The notes below the pieces were generated by a model that was not told the origin of the DNA, ran no database searches, and worked only from the letters and a program-made list of their open reading frames with translations. The translations under genes and the position numbers were made by a program. 64,000 nt of DNA from Accumulibacter sp. (GTDB taxonomy: Bacteria; Pseudomonadota; Gammaproteobacteria; Burkholderiales; Rhodocyclaceae): NCBI GenBank assembly GCA_017302455.1, contig JAFLDO010000001.1:1-64000 (forward strand). Reading direction: 5' to 3'. Within the stretch, counting starts at the first letter, position 1; each line of letters opens with the position of its first letter. Of this stretch, positions 35,822 through 44,578 are shown in pieces.

Positions 35822-37804
35822 ATGCCTGGCCGGACTTCCTTCAGGACCTTCAGGCGCTGCTTCGCTAGCGAAGTAGTACGCGTCGCGCTGCCGCTGCTGC
35901 TGATCGCGGTATCGATCAGCAGCAGCGGCCTGCTGACCCGCGTCGATCACCTCGTCTTCGATCTCGGACAGCGCCTCAACTGGCGGCCGGTACCGGATGA
36001 CGTGCTGATCGTCGCCATCGATGAAGACAGCCTCGATCTGCTCGGCCGCTGGCCGTGGTCGCGCGACCGCCATGCCCGCTTGTTGCGGACGCTCTGCGCC
36101 AGCGATCCCGCCGTGGTCGCCATCGATATTGCGTTCAGCGAGAAGAGCGACGAGCCGTTCGCCGATGCCGCGCTCGCCGATGCTATCGCCGCCTGCGGTC
36201 GCGTCGTGCTGCCGCTGGTCATCGAGTCGACGCGGGTCGGCGGGCAATTGCTCGAAACGCCGCCGATTCAGCCGCTGGCTGCCGTCGCCGCCGGCATTGG
36301 CCGCATCGGCGTTCGCCTCGACGAGGATGGCATCGCCCGCTCGGTGGATCTGCGCGAAGGCGTCGGCACGGCGGCCTGGCCCTTGCTGGCCGAGGAGACC
36401 TTGCGCCTGGCCGGCCGGCTACCGGCGACATCCGCCGGCAAAGCGGGATCGGGCGCGGCCGGTACGGCGGCAGCAAGTCATCTGCTGGTGCGGGAAGAGA
36501 TGCGGCGCTTCGAATTCGTCGGCCCGCCGGGCAGCGTGCCGCGCGTGTCGTACGCGCAGGTGCTGGTGGGGAACATGCCGCCGGAAATGTTTGCCGGCAA
36601 GATCGTCCTCGTCGGCGCCACCGCGGTCGGTCTTGGCGACTTCCTGCCGACGCCGGTCTCGGCGCTCAGCCAGCCGATGCCAGGCGTCGAGGTCCAGGCC
36701 AACGTTCTCCTGTCGATGCGCGACGGACGTCTGATCTCGGCGTTGCCGACCCTGTCCACGCTGCTCTTGGCGGCTCTGCTGGCTGTCGTTCCGCTGCTCT
36801 GGCTGCCGCGCCTGATGCCGCTCGCCGGCTTGTTGGCGAGCAGCTTGTGGGTGCTCGCCGTGGGCACGGCCTGTGCGCTCCTGCCCGGCCTGCTGCAGCG
36901 CTGGTTTCCGCCGGCCGGTGTCCTGCTGGCCGGGCTTTTTGCCTTTCCGCTGTGGAGCTGGCGGCGGCTCGAGGCGGCCCGCCGCCATCTCGACCAGGAG
37001 CTACGGCAGTTGCGGGCGAGCTTGCCGCAACGAGAGGTGGCGGTCGCTTCGCCTGCCGAGATACGCCGGCTCGGTTTCGAGCAGCGGATCGCCTGGGTGC
37101 AGGCGGCGCAGCGGACGATGCGGGCGCTGGAAGCCCAGCGTAACGAGGCGCTCGCGTTCATCTCGCACGATCTGCGCGCACCACTGGCGGGCGTGCTGTC
37201 CCAGCTGGAAAGTGGGGACGCCTGCGATCAGGCACGCCTCTTGCCGGCGCTACGGCGTGCTCTTGGCATGGCGCAGTCCTTCCTCTGGCTGGCCCGCGCC
37301 GAAGCACTCGATCGGAAAGCGATGGAGGAGATCGAATTGACCTCGCTGATGCATCAGGCGGTCGACGAGTTCCATTCTCTGGCCAGGCAGAGGCAACTGC
37401 CCCTGGTCCGGCAATTGCCTGACGAGCCGGTCTGGATCGATGGCGACTTCGAGTCGCTCCAGCGCAGCGTCGCCAATCTGGTGCACAACGCTCTTCACCA
37501 TGCGCCGCGGGGAACGGCGGTCACCATTGGCCTCGACTGCGCGGGCGACGGGGACGTCGAGCTCTGGGTCCGCAATGCTGGACCGGCCTTGCCTGCCGAC
37601 CTCGTGGCGAGGCTCTTCAAGCGTTTCAGCCGCGGCGAGCGTGGAGCCTCCGCGTCGTCCGGTACCGGCCTGGGGCTCTACTACGTGCGCGCGGTCGCCG
37701 AGGGACACGGCGGGCAGGCGGGGGTCGAATGCTCTGACGGCGCGATCAGGTTTTGGGTGCGTTTGCCGGGGGCTGACCGCGGGGAGCCGGAACGTGTGCC
37801 GTGA
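35822..37804 (+). CDS. CHASE2-domain sensor histidine kinase
   Basis: 660 residues. An N-terminal membrane helix is followed by a periplasmic CHASE2 domain (about 30-305, with VLIVAIDEDSLDLLGRWPWSRDRHARLL), then about three membrane helices (300-375) and a coiled linker. The DHp helix AFISHDLRAPLAGVL carries the phosphorylatable His (about 449). The ATPase domain has NLVHNALHHA and GTGLGLYYVRAVAEGHGG, but the ATP-lid region DNGPG is replaced by NAGPA, a weaker match. It likely phosphorylates the response regulator of the same operon. The ATG at 35822 has only a poor ribosome binding site. Confidence 0.9.
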   Translation: MPGRTSFRTFRRCFASEVVRVALPLLLIAVSISSSGLLTRVDHLVFDLGQRLNWRPVPDDVLIVAIDEDSLDLLGRWPWSRDRHARLLRTLCASDPAVVAIDIAFSEKSDEPFADAALADAIAACGRVVLPLVIESTRVGGQLLETPPIQPLAAVAAGIGRIGVRLDEDGIARSVDLREGVGTAAWPLLAEETLRLAGRLPATSAGKAGSGAAGTAAASHLLVREEMRRFEFVGPPGSVPRVSYAQVLVGNMPPEMFAGKIVLVGATAVGLGDFLPTPVSALSQPMPGVEVQANVLLSMRDGRLISALPTLSTLLLAALLAVVPLLWLPRLMPLAGLLASSLWVLAVGTACALLPGLLQRWFPPAGVLLAGLFAFPLWSWRRLEAARRHLDQELRQLRASLPQREVAVASPAEIRRLGFEQRIAWVQAAQRTMRALEAQRNEALAFISHDLRAPLAGVLSQLESGDACDQARLLPALRRALGMAQSFLWLARAEALDRKAMEEIELTSLMHQAVDEFHSLARQRQLPLVRQLPDEPVWIDGDFESLQRSVANLVHNALHHAPRGTAVTIGLDCAGDGDVELWVRNAGPALPADLVARLFKRFSRGERGASASSGTGLGLYYVRAVAEGHGGQAGVECSDGAIRFWVRLPGADRGEPERVP

Positions 37805-37873
37805 AGCGACTTCCAGTGGAGTCGCGGCGGCCGGTTTGACCGCGGCAGCGTGATTTCTTGGTAAGCTCTGAGG

Positions 37874-38032
37874 GTGAGAATCGTTCGAGTTCCCGACTTT
37901 CATCCGAGTGAGCCGGCGCTCGACGCTCTGGTCGACCTGCTGGCAGCGTTCGACCGGCTGCCGTGCCACGTCGTCGCGGCACCGCCGGCAGCTCGTTCGC
38001 TGATTGCCGGCGTTAACCTGTCTGAGGCTTGA
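37874..38032 (+). CDS. Possible 52-residue small protein
   Basis: A GTG-started frame after GAGG, ending 4 bases before the ATG of the next gene. It encodes VRIVRVPDFHPSEPALDALV and a mixed remainder. No domain is recognisable. The tight spacing to the downstream start is suggestive, but the short length and weak start keep confidence low. Confidence 0.25.
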   Translation: MRIVRVPDFHPSEPALDALVDLLAAFDRLPCHVVAAPPAARSLIAGVNLSEA

Positions 38033-38036
38033 TCCC

Positions 38037-39002
38037 ATGTTCCTCTCTCTTCACGATATCGAGTCGGCGGCGCGTATCGTCTACTCGGCGATGCCGGCAA
38101 CGCCGCAGTACTGCTGGCCCCTGCTTTGCGAGGAGTTGGGTGCGGAAGTCTGGGTCAAGCACGAAAACCACACGCCGGTCGGCGCCTTCAAGCTGCGCGG
38201 CGGCCTCGTCTACTTTGCCGACCTGGCGAGCAATAGCACGGTCACGGGCGTCATCAGCGCCACCCGTGGCAACCACGGCCAGTCGGTCGGCCTGGCGGCC
38301 TGGCTACATGGCCTGAGCGCGCGAGTGGTCGTTCCGCACGGCAACAGCATCGAGAAGAACGCCGCGATGCGCGCGCTGGGTGTCGACCTGATCGAGCACG
38401 GAGACGATTTCCAGGCGGCGCGCGAGCACGCCGGGCGCCTGGCCGACGAACTGGGTCTGCATCTGGTACCGTCCTTCCACCCCTTGCTGGTCAGCGGTGT
38501 CGCCAGCTACGCGCTGGAACTTTTCCGCGCGGTGCGCGACTTGTCGACCGTCTATGTACCCATCGGTCTCGGCTCGGGGATTTGCGCGATGGTGGCCGCA
38601 CGTGACGCGCTCGGGCTGAAGACCGAGGTGGTCGGGGTCGTCTCGGCGCAGGCTCCAGCCTACGCCGTTTCGTTCGCCGCGCGAGAGGTCCGCGAAGCGC
38701 CGGTGACCACGACGCTTGCCGACGGGATGGCGTGTCGTACGCCACAGCCGGAAGCGCTCGAGGTGATCTGGCGGGGAGTCGACCGGATCGTCGAGGTCAG
38801 CGACAGCGAGGTGGCCGAGGCGATCCGCATCCTCTTCACCTGCACTCACAATGCCGCCGAGGGTGCGGGCGCCGCCGCGCTTGCCGCTGCCCGGCAGGAA
38901 AGATCCCGATTGGCCGGCCGGCGGACTGCGGTGGTCCTCTCCGGAGGCAACATCGATCGCGCTCTTCTTGCCGACGTCCTGGCGAACCGCTGCACAGGCT
39001 GA
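38037..39002 (+). CDS. PLP-dependent threonine/serine dehydratase-like enzyme
   Basis: 321 residues, fold type II. KHENHTPVGAFKLRGG contains the PLP lysine, SATRGNHGQSVGLAAW the substrate loop, IGLGSGICAM the phosphate-binding loop, and VVLSGGNIDRALL the C-terminal part. It lacks the C-terminal ACT regulatory domain of IlvA, so it is a short catabolic-type enzyme (TdcB-like). It probably deaminates threonine or serine to the 2-oxo acid; the substrate is not proven. It stands 34 bases past the kinase in the same direction, or further if the small ORF is real. Confidence 0.85.
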   Translation: MFLSLHDIESAARIVYSAMPATPQYCWPLLCEELGAEVWVKHENHTPVGAFKLRGGLVYFADLASNSTVTGVISATRGNHGQSVGLAAWLHGLSARVVVPHGNSIEKNAAMRALGVDLIEHGDDFQAAREHAGRLADELGLHLVPSFHPLLVSGVASYALELFRAVRDLSTVYVPIGLGSGICAMVAARDALGLKTEVVGVVSAQAPAYAVSFAAREVREAPVTTTLADGMACRTPQPEALEVIWRGVDRIVEVSDSEVAEAIRILFTCTHNAAEGAGAAALAAARQERSRLAGRRTAVVLSGGNIDRALLADVLANRCTG

Positions 39003-39184
39003 CCGTTGCCGGAGTCGATGAATGGGCGGTCACCGGCTCGTCGGCGCCGACCCGACCGCTGGGTCTGATCAGGCTGGCGGTGTCGTGCGGGAACTTGATC
39101 TACCGCAACAAACCAAAAAGGCATGACGCTTAGACTGGGCCCGGTGGGAAGGGGCTTCAGGGCTCACTTCGGGGGATACGGCCG

Positions 39185-40606
39185 ATGGGCAAGGAAATTG
39201 GCGGCGATGCTTTCACGGCGGACGACTTCGTGCGTTTCGGCCGGCGGCTCGCAGTGGAAACGCGTCATGCGCGCGCCGCCTACGCGCGCGGCGACTTCGC
39301 GAACACCGGGACGGTAGCGGGGTTCGAACTCGAGGCGTGGCTGGTCGACGACGAGTTCTTTCCGGTGCCACGAAACATGGCGTTTCTGGCGCGCATGAAC
39401 AATCCACTGGTGGTACCTGAACTATCGCGCTTCAACGTCGAACTCAACGGCACGCCGCAGCGCTTGTGCGGTACGGCGCTGTCAAGACTGGAAGGCGAAC
39501 TCACGGCCACCTGGCAGCAGTGTCTGCGAGTGGCGCGCGACGACGCGGCCGCGCTGATTGCCATCGGTATACTGCCGACGCTTCGCGAAAGCGATTTGTC
39601 GCCGGCCAGCATGTCGCCGTATCGACGTTACGCCATGCTCAACGAGCAGATCCTGACGCTGCGCGGCGGTCGACCGCTGACGCTCGACATCGTCGGCATC
39701 GACAGCCTGTCCACCACACACACCGACGTCATGCTCGAGGCGGCAACCACTTCGTTTCAGGTGCACCTGCAGACACCGGCCAGTGCGGCCGCGCGTACCT
39801 ACAACGCGTCGATGATCCTCGCCGCGCCACTGGTCGCGTTGGCGGCGAATTCACCGTTTCTTTTCGAGCGGGCGCTCTGGCACGAGACGCGCGTACCGCT
39901 CTTCGAGCAGGCTGTCGATTGCTGTGATCCGGGACATCCGGAGCACCTGCGCGTCACGTTCGGGTCGGGCTATCTGGGGGCCGACCCGACCGCCTGCTTC
40001 GCCGAGAACCTGTCGTCCTACGCGGTGCTGCTGCCCTTCGAGGTGCCGGGGCCGGTGGGCTCGTACGCCCATCTGCGCTTGCACAACGGCACCATCTGGC
40101 GCTGGAACCGGCTGCTGATCGGCTTCGACGACAGCGGGGCGCCGCATCTGCGCGTCGAGCAGCGGGTGATGCCGGCCGGTCCGAGCATCATCGACATGAT
40201 CGCCAACGCCGCCTTCTACTATGGCGTGGTACACATGCTGGCGAGCCAGACAGTGGCTCCCGAAGCGCGGATCCCGTTCGCCGTTGCGCGCGACAACTTC
40301 TACCGGGCGGCACGCTACGGTCTGCAGGCGCCTCTGGTCTGGTTCGACGGGCAACGCGCAACGGCCGCCGAACTGCTGGCGCGCGAGTTGCTGCCGATGG
40401 CGCGCGTCGGGCTGGCACAGCTCGATCTGGCCGCCGGCGACGTCGAGCGCTACCTGGGGGTGATCGCCGCCCGCCTGCAGAGCGGCCAGAACGGCGCCAA
40501 CTGGCAACTGGCCCACTACGCGAAATACCACGACTTTTTCCGGCTGACCGCCGACTATCTTGCGCACCAGCGCCGTCTCATGCCCGTACATGAATGGCCA
40601 ATCTGA
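39185..40606 (+). CDS. Carboxylate-amine ligase, glutamate-cysteine ligase type 2 (YbdK-like)
   Basis: 473 residues, longer than YbdK (about 370). GFELEAWLVDDEFFPVP and SRFNVELNGTPQ carry the glutamates of the GCS2 ATP/Mg site. SYAHLRLHNGTIWRWNRLLIG is the conserved substrate region. Such enzymes link a carboxylate to an amine using ATP; the actual substrates are unknown and glutathione synthesis is not implied. It is 12 bases upstream of an M14-type deacylase in the same direction, so the two probably work on one metabolite. Confidence 0.85.
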   Translation: MGKEIGGDAFTADDFVRFGRRLAVETRHARAAYARGDFANTGTVAGFELEAWLVDDEFFPVPRNMAFLARMNNPLVVPELSRFNVELNGTPQRLCGTALSRLEGELTATWQQCLRVARDDAAALIAIGILPTLRESDLSPASMSPYRRYAMLNEQILTLRGGRPLTLDIVGIDSLSTTHTDVMLEAATTSFQVHLQTPASAAARTYNASMILAAPLVALAANSPFLFERALWHETRVPLFEQAVDCCDPGHPEHLRVTFGSGYLGADPTACFAENLSSYAVLLPFEVPGPVGSYAHLRLHNGTIWRWNRLLIGFDDSGAPHLRVEQRVMPAGPSIIDMIANAAFYYGVVHMLASQTVAPEARIPFAVARDNFYRAARYGLQAPLVWFDGQRATAAELLARELLPMARVGLAQLDLAAGDVERYLGVIAARLQSGQNGANWQLAHYAKYHDFFRLTADYLAHQRRLMPVHEWPI

Positions 40607-40618
40607 GCCCACTTCTTC

Positions 40619-41668
40619 ATGCTGACCATCCTCGACTCCCTGCCCGAACGCTTTCTCGACACCCCCGCCTGCGAACTGCACCGTTTGCTGCCTGGCCCGA
40701 CACTGATCCACTTGCCCGGACGACGTCCGGCACCGCTGTTCGTCTCCGTGCTCCTGCACGGCAACGAGGACAGCGGCGTCGTTGCGCTGCAGAGCGTGCT
40801 GCGCGCGCACGCGCAGCGGCCGCTGCCGCGGGCGCTGTCGATTCTGGTCGGCAACGTCGCGGCGGCGCGCGACGGGCTGCGCCGACTCGATCACCAGCCC
40901 GATTACAACCGCGTCTGGCCCGGTACCGAGCAACATGCGGACGCTCCCGAGCACGCCGCGATGAGCGATGTGCATTGCCGTATGCAGGCGGGTGGCCTGT
41001 TTGCCAGTATCGATATCCACAACAACACCGGCATCAATCCGCACTACGGCGTGGTCAACCGGCTCGATCCGGCTGTCCTGCACCTGGCCTTGTTGTTTTC
41101 GCGTACCGTCGTCTGGTTCCGCGGCTTGCCCGGCACGCAGACGACGGCCTTCTCGCCGCTCTGTCCATCGATCACCGTCGAGTGCGGCAAGCCCGGGACG
41201 CCGGCGAACGAGGCCCACGCGGCGCGTTTCATCGAGGCCTGCCTGCATCTGGCGAGCTTTCCCGCGCACGACGTGCACGAGCAGGACATCGACCTGTATC
41301 ACACCGTCGCGACGGTGCGGGTGCCGGCGGCGGTGTCCTTCGGTTTTGGCAATCGTCTCGCCGACATCGATTTCGATCCGCAGCTCGATCACATGAATTT
41401 CCGGCAGCTCGAACCCGGTGCGGTGTTCGGTCGCACGCGATTGTCTTCGCCGCTCGAGGTACGGGATGAGAGCGGCCGCGATCTGGCTGGCGAGTTCTTC
41501 GCCTGCGACGGCGGCACGATCAGCTTGCGTCGGCCATCGACGCCGGCGATGCTGACCCTCGACGAGCGGGTGGTACGGCAGGACTGCCTGTGTTATCTGA
41601 TGGAGCGTCTGCCTTTCCCGCGGCGCGAGCGCGTGGCGCGCGAATTGTGCGACACACTCCAGGACTGA
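40619..41668 (+). CDS. Zinc deacylase, succinylglutamate desuccinylase/aspartoacylase type (M14)
   Basis: 349 residues. Zinc motif LLHGNEDSG (about 43-51), with DIHNNTGINPHYG supplying the third ligand, and VECGKPG bearing the probable catalytic glutamate. The family removes acyl groups or cleaves amide bonds of small amino acid derivatives. It is cotranscribed with the carboxylate-amine ligase (gap 12 bases), which suggests making and breaking the same bond, or a ligase feeding a hydrolase. Confidence 0.85.
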   Translation: MLTILDSLPERFLDTPACELHRLLPGPTLIHLPGRRPAPLFVSVLLHGNEDSGVVALQSVLRAHAQRPLPRALSILVGNVAAARDGLRRLDHQPDYNRVWPGTEQHADAPEHAAMSDVHCRMQAGGLFASIDIHNNTGINPHYGVVNRLDPAVLHLALLFSRTVVWFRGLPGTQTTAFSPLCPSITVECGKPGTPANEAHAARFIEACLHLASFPAHDVHEQDIDLYHTVATVRVPAAVSFGFGNRLADIDFDPQLDHMNFRQLEPGAVFGRTRLSSPLEVRDESGRDLAGEFFACDGGTISLRRPSTPAMLTLDERVVRQDCLCYLMERLPFPRRERVARELCDTLQD

Positions 41669-41715
41669 GCGGGCGCCGCGTTGGCGTCGCTGGCGAGTTG
41701 GCATCGGAGAGACGG

Positions 41716-42666
41716 ATGAGAATCTCGCTGACGCGAGTGTCGCGGTCGCTGCAGGTGGCTCGGAGAGCGCCGCTGGCCGGACTGGTCGTGGCGCTGGCGA
41801 TGTCGAGCGGCGCTCCGGCGGTACTCGCCGACAGTTCCGGTGAGCAACTGGCGGCGTACTACGATCGCCATATGGCGATCATCGGCGGCACGGCCTACGG
41901 CTGGATTGGCCGGGAGCGACCGGTGCCGATGATGTCCGACGCCGTTCAGGTCGGTGTCGGCAAGGACGCCTACTATGCGCTGCGCAAGAACGGCAGCCTG
42001 CTTACCTGGTCGGCATCGTCGGCCAACGCCGGCGTGCTGATGCGCGACGTCGTCAGTTTCGCGGCGGGCCAGTCGGGCTGGCTGGCGATCAACCGGAGCA
42101 GGAGCCTGTGGCAAGGGAGCGGCCGGGAGCCGCCGCGCAAGATCGCCGAGAGGGCGCTGGCGGCTGCCGTCGGCGACGGGACCGATTACCTGATCACCCC
42201 CGGTGGCGACCTGCATGTCCGCGGCCTTGGCAGTCGGGGTCAGTACGGCGACGGCCGCACCAGCGCCGGCAACGATTTCGTCAAGACCGCCGCGCAGGTC
42301 CTGGCAGTCCGCGCGCACACCGGGCACGCCCTCTATCTGGCGAGCGACGGGCAGGTGTTCGGGACCGGCGGCAACATCAACGGCCCACTCTCGAAGCATG
42401 GGCTGGGTGACAAGGCTGTCACCTGGGGCAGCATCTTTTCCGGTGCCAGGGGAGTCGCCACCGGTGCCTCGCATTCGCTGGCGATCCGCGAGGACGGTTC
42501 ACTGTGGGCCTGGGGCAGTGGGTTTGCGATCGAACCGAAGAAGATTGCCGACAATATCGTCACCGTTGCGGCCGGCGCCGGGTCGACGATTGCGCTTTCC
42601 GCGGATGGCAAGCTGTGGGCCTGGGATGGCGGTCGCGGACCCCGCCAGATCAACCTCGATCGCTAG
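41716..42666 (+). CDS. Exported RCC1-like repeat protein
   Basis: 316 residues; the start at MRISLTRVSR follows GGAGAG and begins a signal peptide ending about VLADS. The body contains RCC1-style segments spaced about 45-50 residues apart, such as GWLAINRSRSLWQ, YLITPGGDLHVRGLGSRGQYGDGRTS, HSLAIREDGSLWAWGSG and STIALSADGKLWAWD. That is enough for an incomplete beta-propeller. Function unknown; extracellular RCC1-like proteins usually act in binding. It follows the deacylase by 47 bases and is probably in the same transcript. Confidence 0.75.
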   Translation: MRISLTRVSRSLQVARRAPLAGLVVALAMSSGAPAVLADSSGEQLAAYYDRHMAIIGGTAYGWIGRERPVPMMSDAVQVGVGKDAYYALRKNGSLLTWSASSANAGVLMRDVVSFAAGQSGWLAINRSRSLWQGSGREPPRKIAERALAAAVGDGTDYLITPGGDLHVRGLGSRGQYGDGRTSAGNDFVKTAAQVLAVRAHTGHALYLASDGQVFGTGGNINGPLSKHGLGDKAVTWGSIFSGARGVATGASHSLAIREDGSLWAWGSGFAIEPKKIADNIVTVAAGAGSTIALSADGKLWAWDGGRGPRQINLDR

Positions 42667-42688
42667 CCGGCGCGCCGTCGGGTGAGCA

Positions 42689-44227
42689 TCACGCGCCCAT
42701 GACACGGTTTTTGCCGGCCCGCTTGGCCAGGTACATCGCCTGATCGGCGCGTGCGATGGCATCCTCGCCGGACTCTTCGGCAGTCAACTGGGCGACGCCG
42801 GCGCTGAAGGTGATCAGGATCTTTTCGTTGCCGGCAAGGAAGAAGTTGCGGGTGAGCTCCCGCTGCAGGCGTTTCATCGCTTCGATGCCGGCGGCTACGG
42901 CCGTGTCGGGCATCAGGATCACGAATTCCTCACCGCCGTAACGCGCCAGGGTGTCGATTGGACGCAGGTGCTGGCGGACGACCTGTACCAGATGAATCAG
43001 GGCCTCGTCACCGGAGGCGTGCCCAAGCCGGTCGTTTAAGGTCTTGAAATTGTCGATATCGAGCAGCGACACGCAGAGCGGTGCCTCCTTGCGGCGCACG
43101 CCGGCAATCTCGCGAGCCAGCACTTCGTCGAGGCCGCGGCGGTTGAGGGTGTCGGTCAAGGGGTCGTGGCGGGCCGACGCGCTGGCCTGGTGAAGTTCCT
43201 GGTGCAACCTGAAGAGTTCGGCGTCGGTGGCCAATGCTCGAGACTGCAGGGCCGCGAGTTGTTCGTGGGCGTAACCGGTGTCTTCGGCCATGGCGCGCGT
43301 CGCGTCGATCACCTGCTTGAGAAGCGGCGTCAGGTCCTCGATCGTTCGCACCGTGGCAAGCTGCTGTGCGCTGGCCTCGATGCTGACCTGGAAGGCCGAA
43401 CTGGACTGGTTCATTGCCGACAACTGGTCGAGGAACGCCGCCAGCATCTGGCGCATCGCCTCCTGGGCTTCCAGGCTCCGCTCCTTGGCCTCGCGCTGTC
43501 TGGCGATCACATCCTGCAGGCGGCGCTCGACGTCGTCCAGGCGGCGCAGGCTGAGGGGCGGCGCCACGGCCTTGACGAGGGCGTCGATCTGGCCCTGCAG
43601 GCATTCCTCATCAAGAGTCAGTTCGCCAATGTTCTCGATGATCAGGTGCAGGAGCTTGAGCAGGGTCTGGCGTATTTCTCCCTGCTCTTCAGCAGCCAGC
43701 GATACCCGCCGGCTGAAGCCCGTCAGCAGCACGAGCAGGCCGGGGATGTCGGTCGGCTGGTTCTTGAGGGCTTGCAGCAGTTCGAGGGCCTGCTCGGACA
43801 ACCAGGTATCCTGGTCCCCCAGCGCCGGCAGGAGATCTTCGATCAGGCGTGTCAGTCTGGCCAGCAACTCGCCGAGAAATGCGGGCACCGTGCTTTCTGA
43901 GGACGGCACGGGGGCGACGTTGCCGTTCTCCGTCGCTGGCGTTTCGGCGGTAGCCAGCGCGATCAGCGCCTGCTGCACGCACTGCCAGCTGCGCTTGCCG
44001 ACGGCAATGGCGAGCTGTTCGACGCCTTCCTTCTGCTTCGGGTTCTTGACGGGAAGTGCCATCACGATCTGGCGAAGCTGCGCTTCGGGGAAACCCGCCA
44101 CGTTGGGCAGCCTGGCGATCTCGTTGTAACAGGCCTGATAGTTGGCCGGCGTCGGCAGTAGCTTGCGTGCGCTCAACTGCATGAGGGCTTCGCGGGCCAC
44201 CTCGCGAGGATTCTTGGTGTCGATCAT
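42689..44227 (-). CDS. Diguanylate cyclase (GGDEF) with long cytoplasmic N-terminal region
   Basis: 512 residues with no membrane helix. The C-terminal 170 residues form a complete GGDEF domain: active site RYGGEEF and inhibitory site RPID spaced as in PleD, so it makes cyclic-di-GMP with product inhibition. The N-terminal region (1-330) is helical and partly coiled coil, with no recognised sensor. It opposes the HD-GYP enzyme 23 kb away in function. It is divergent from dusC. Confidence 0.92.
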   Translation of the reverse strand: MIDTKNPREVAREALMQLSARKLLPTPANYQACYNEIARLPNVAGFPEAQLRQIVMALPVKNPKQKEGVEQLAIAVGKRSWQCVQQALIALATAETPATENGNVAPVPSSESTVPAFLGELLARLTRLIEDLLPALGDQDTWLSEQALELLQALKNQPTDIPGLLVLLTGFSRRVSLAAEEQGEIRQTLLKLLHLIIENIGELTLDEECLQGQIDALVKAVAPPLSLRRLDDVERRLQDVIARQREAKERSLEAQEAMRQMLAAFLDQLSAMNQSSSAFQVSIEASAQQLATVRTIEDLTPLLKQVIDATRAMAEDTGYAHEQLAALQSRALATDAELFRLHQELHQASASARHDPLTDTLNRRGLDEVLAREIAGVRRKEAPLCVSLLDIDNFKTLNDRLGHASGDEALIHLVQVVRQHLRPIDTLARYGGEEFVILMPDTAVAAGIEAMKRLQRELTRNFFLAGNEKILITFSAGVAQLTAEESGEDAIARADQAMYLAKRAGKNRVMGA

Positions 44228-44578
44228 TCAGCGAACAGTCAGCGTCACAAAAACGGGGCGTGATGGCTTTCAGGGGGTGACGATTCTGGGAGCCCGGTGA
44301 GACCGGCCTCGAATCGCCACTCTTGCATAGTGTGCAACCGATTTTGCATTTTAGCGCGGAGAGGTGGTAGCGTGTGGGAATTGATCGGCGCAACCTGCTG
44401 TTTGGTGATCAGCTGCTGTGCTTCGTTGCAACAGGACGTGCGAAGGAAAGCGGAAAGGGCACGCGGCTGCGCGGGACGACAGCCTTCCGCGAGTGCCGAA
44501 GAATGTTTCGGCGAACCAGCGCCCGCCGGACGCGCGGTCGAGTCGAGTGACCCCGCACTGGCAGAGATCAGGTGGAGC

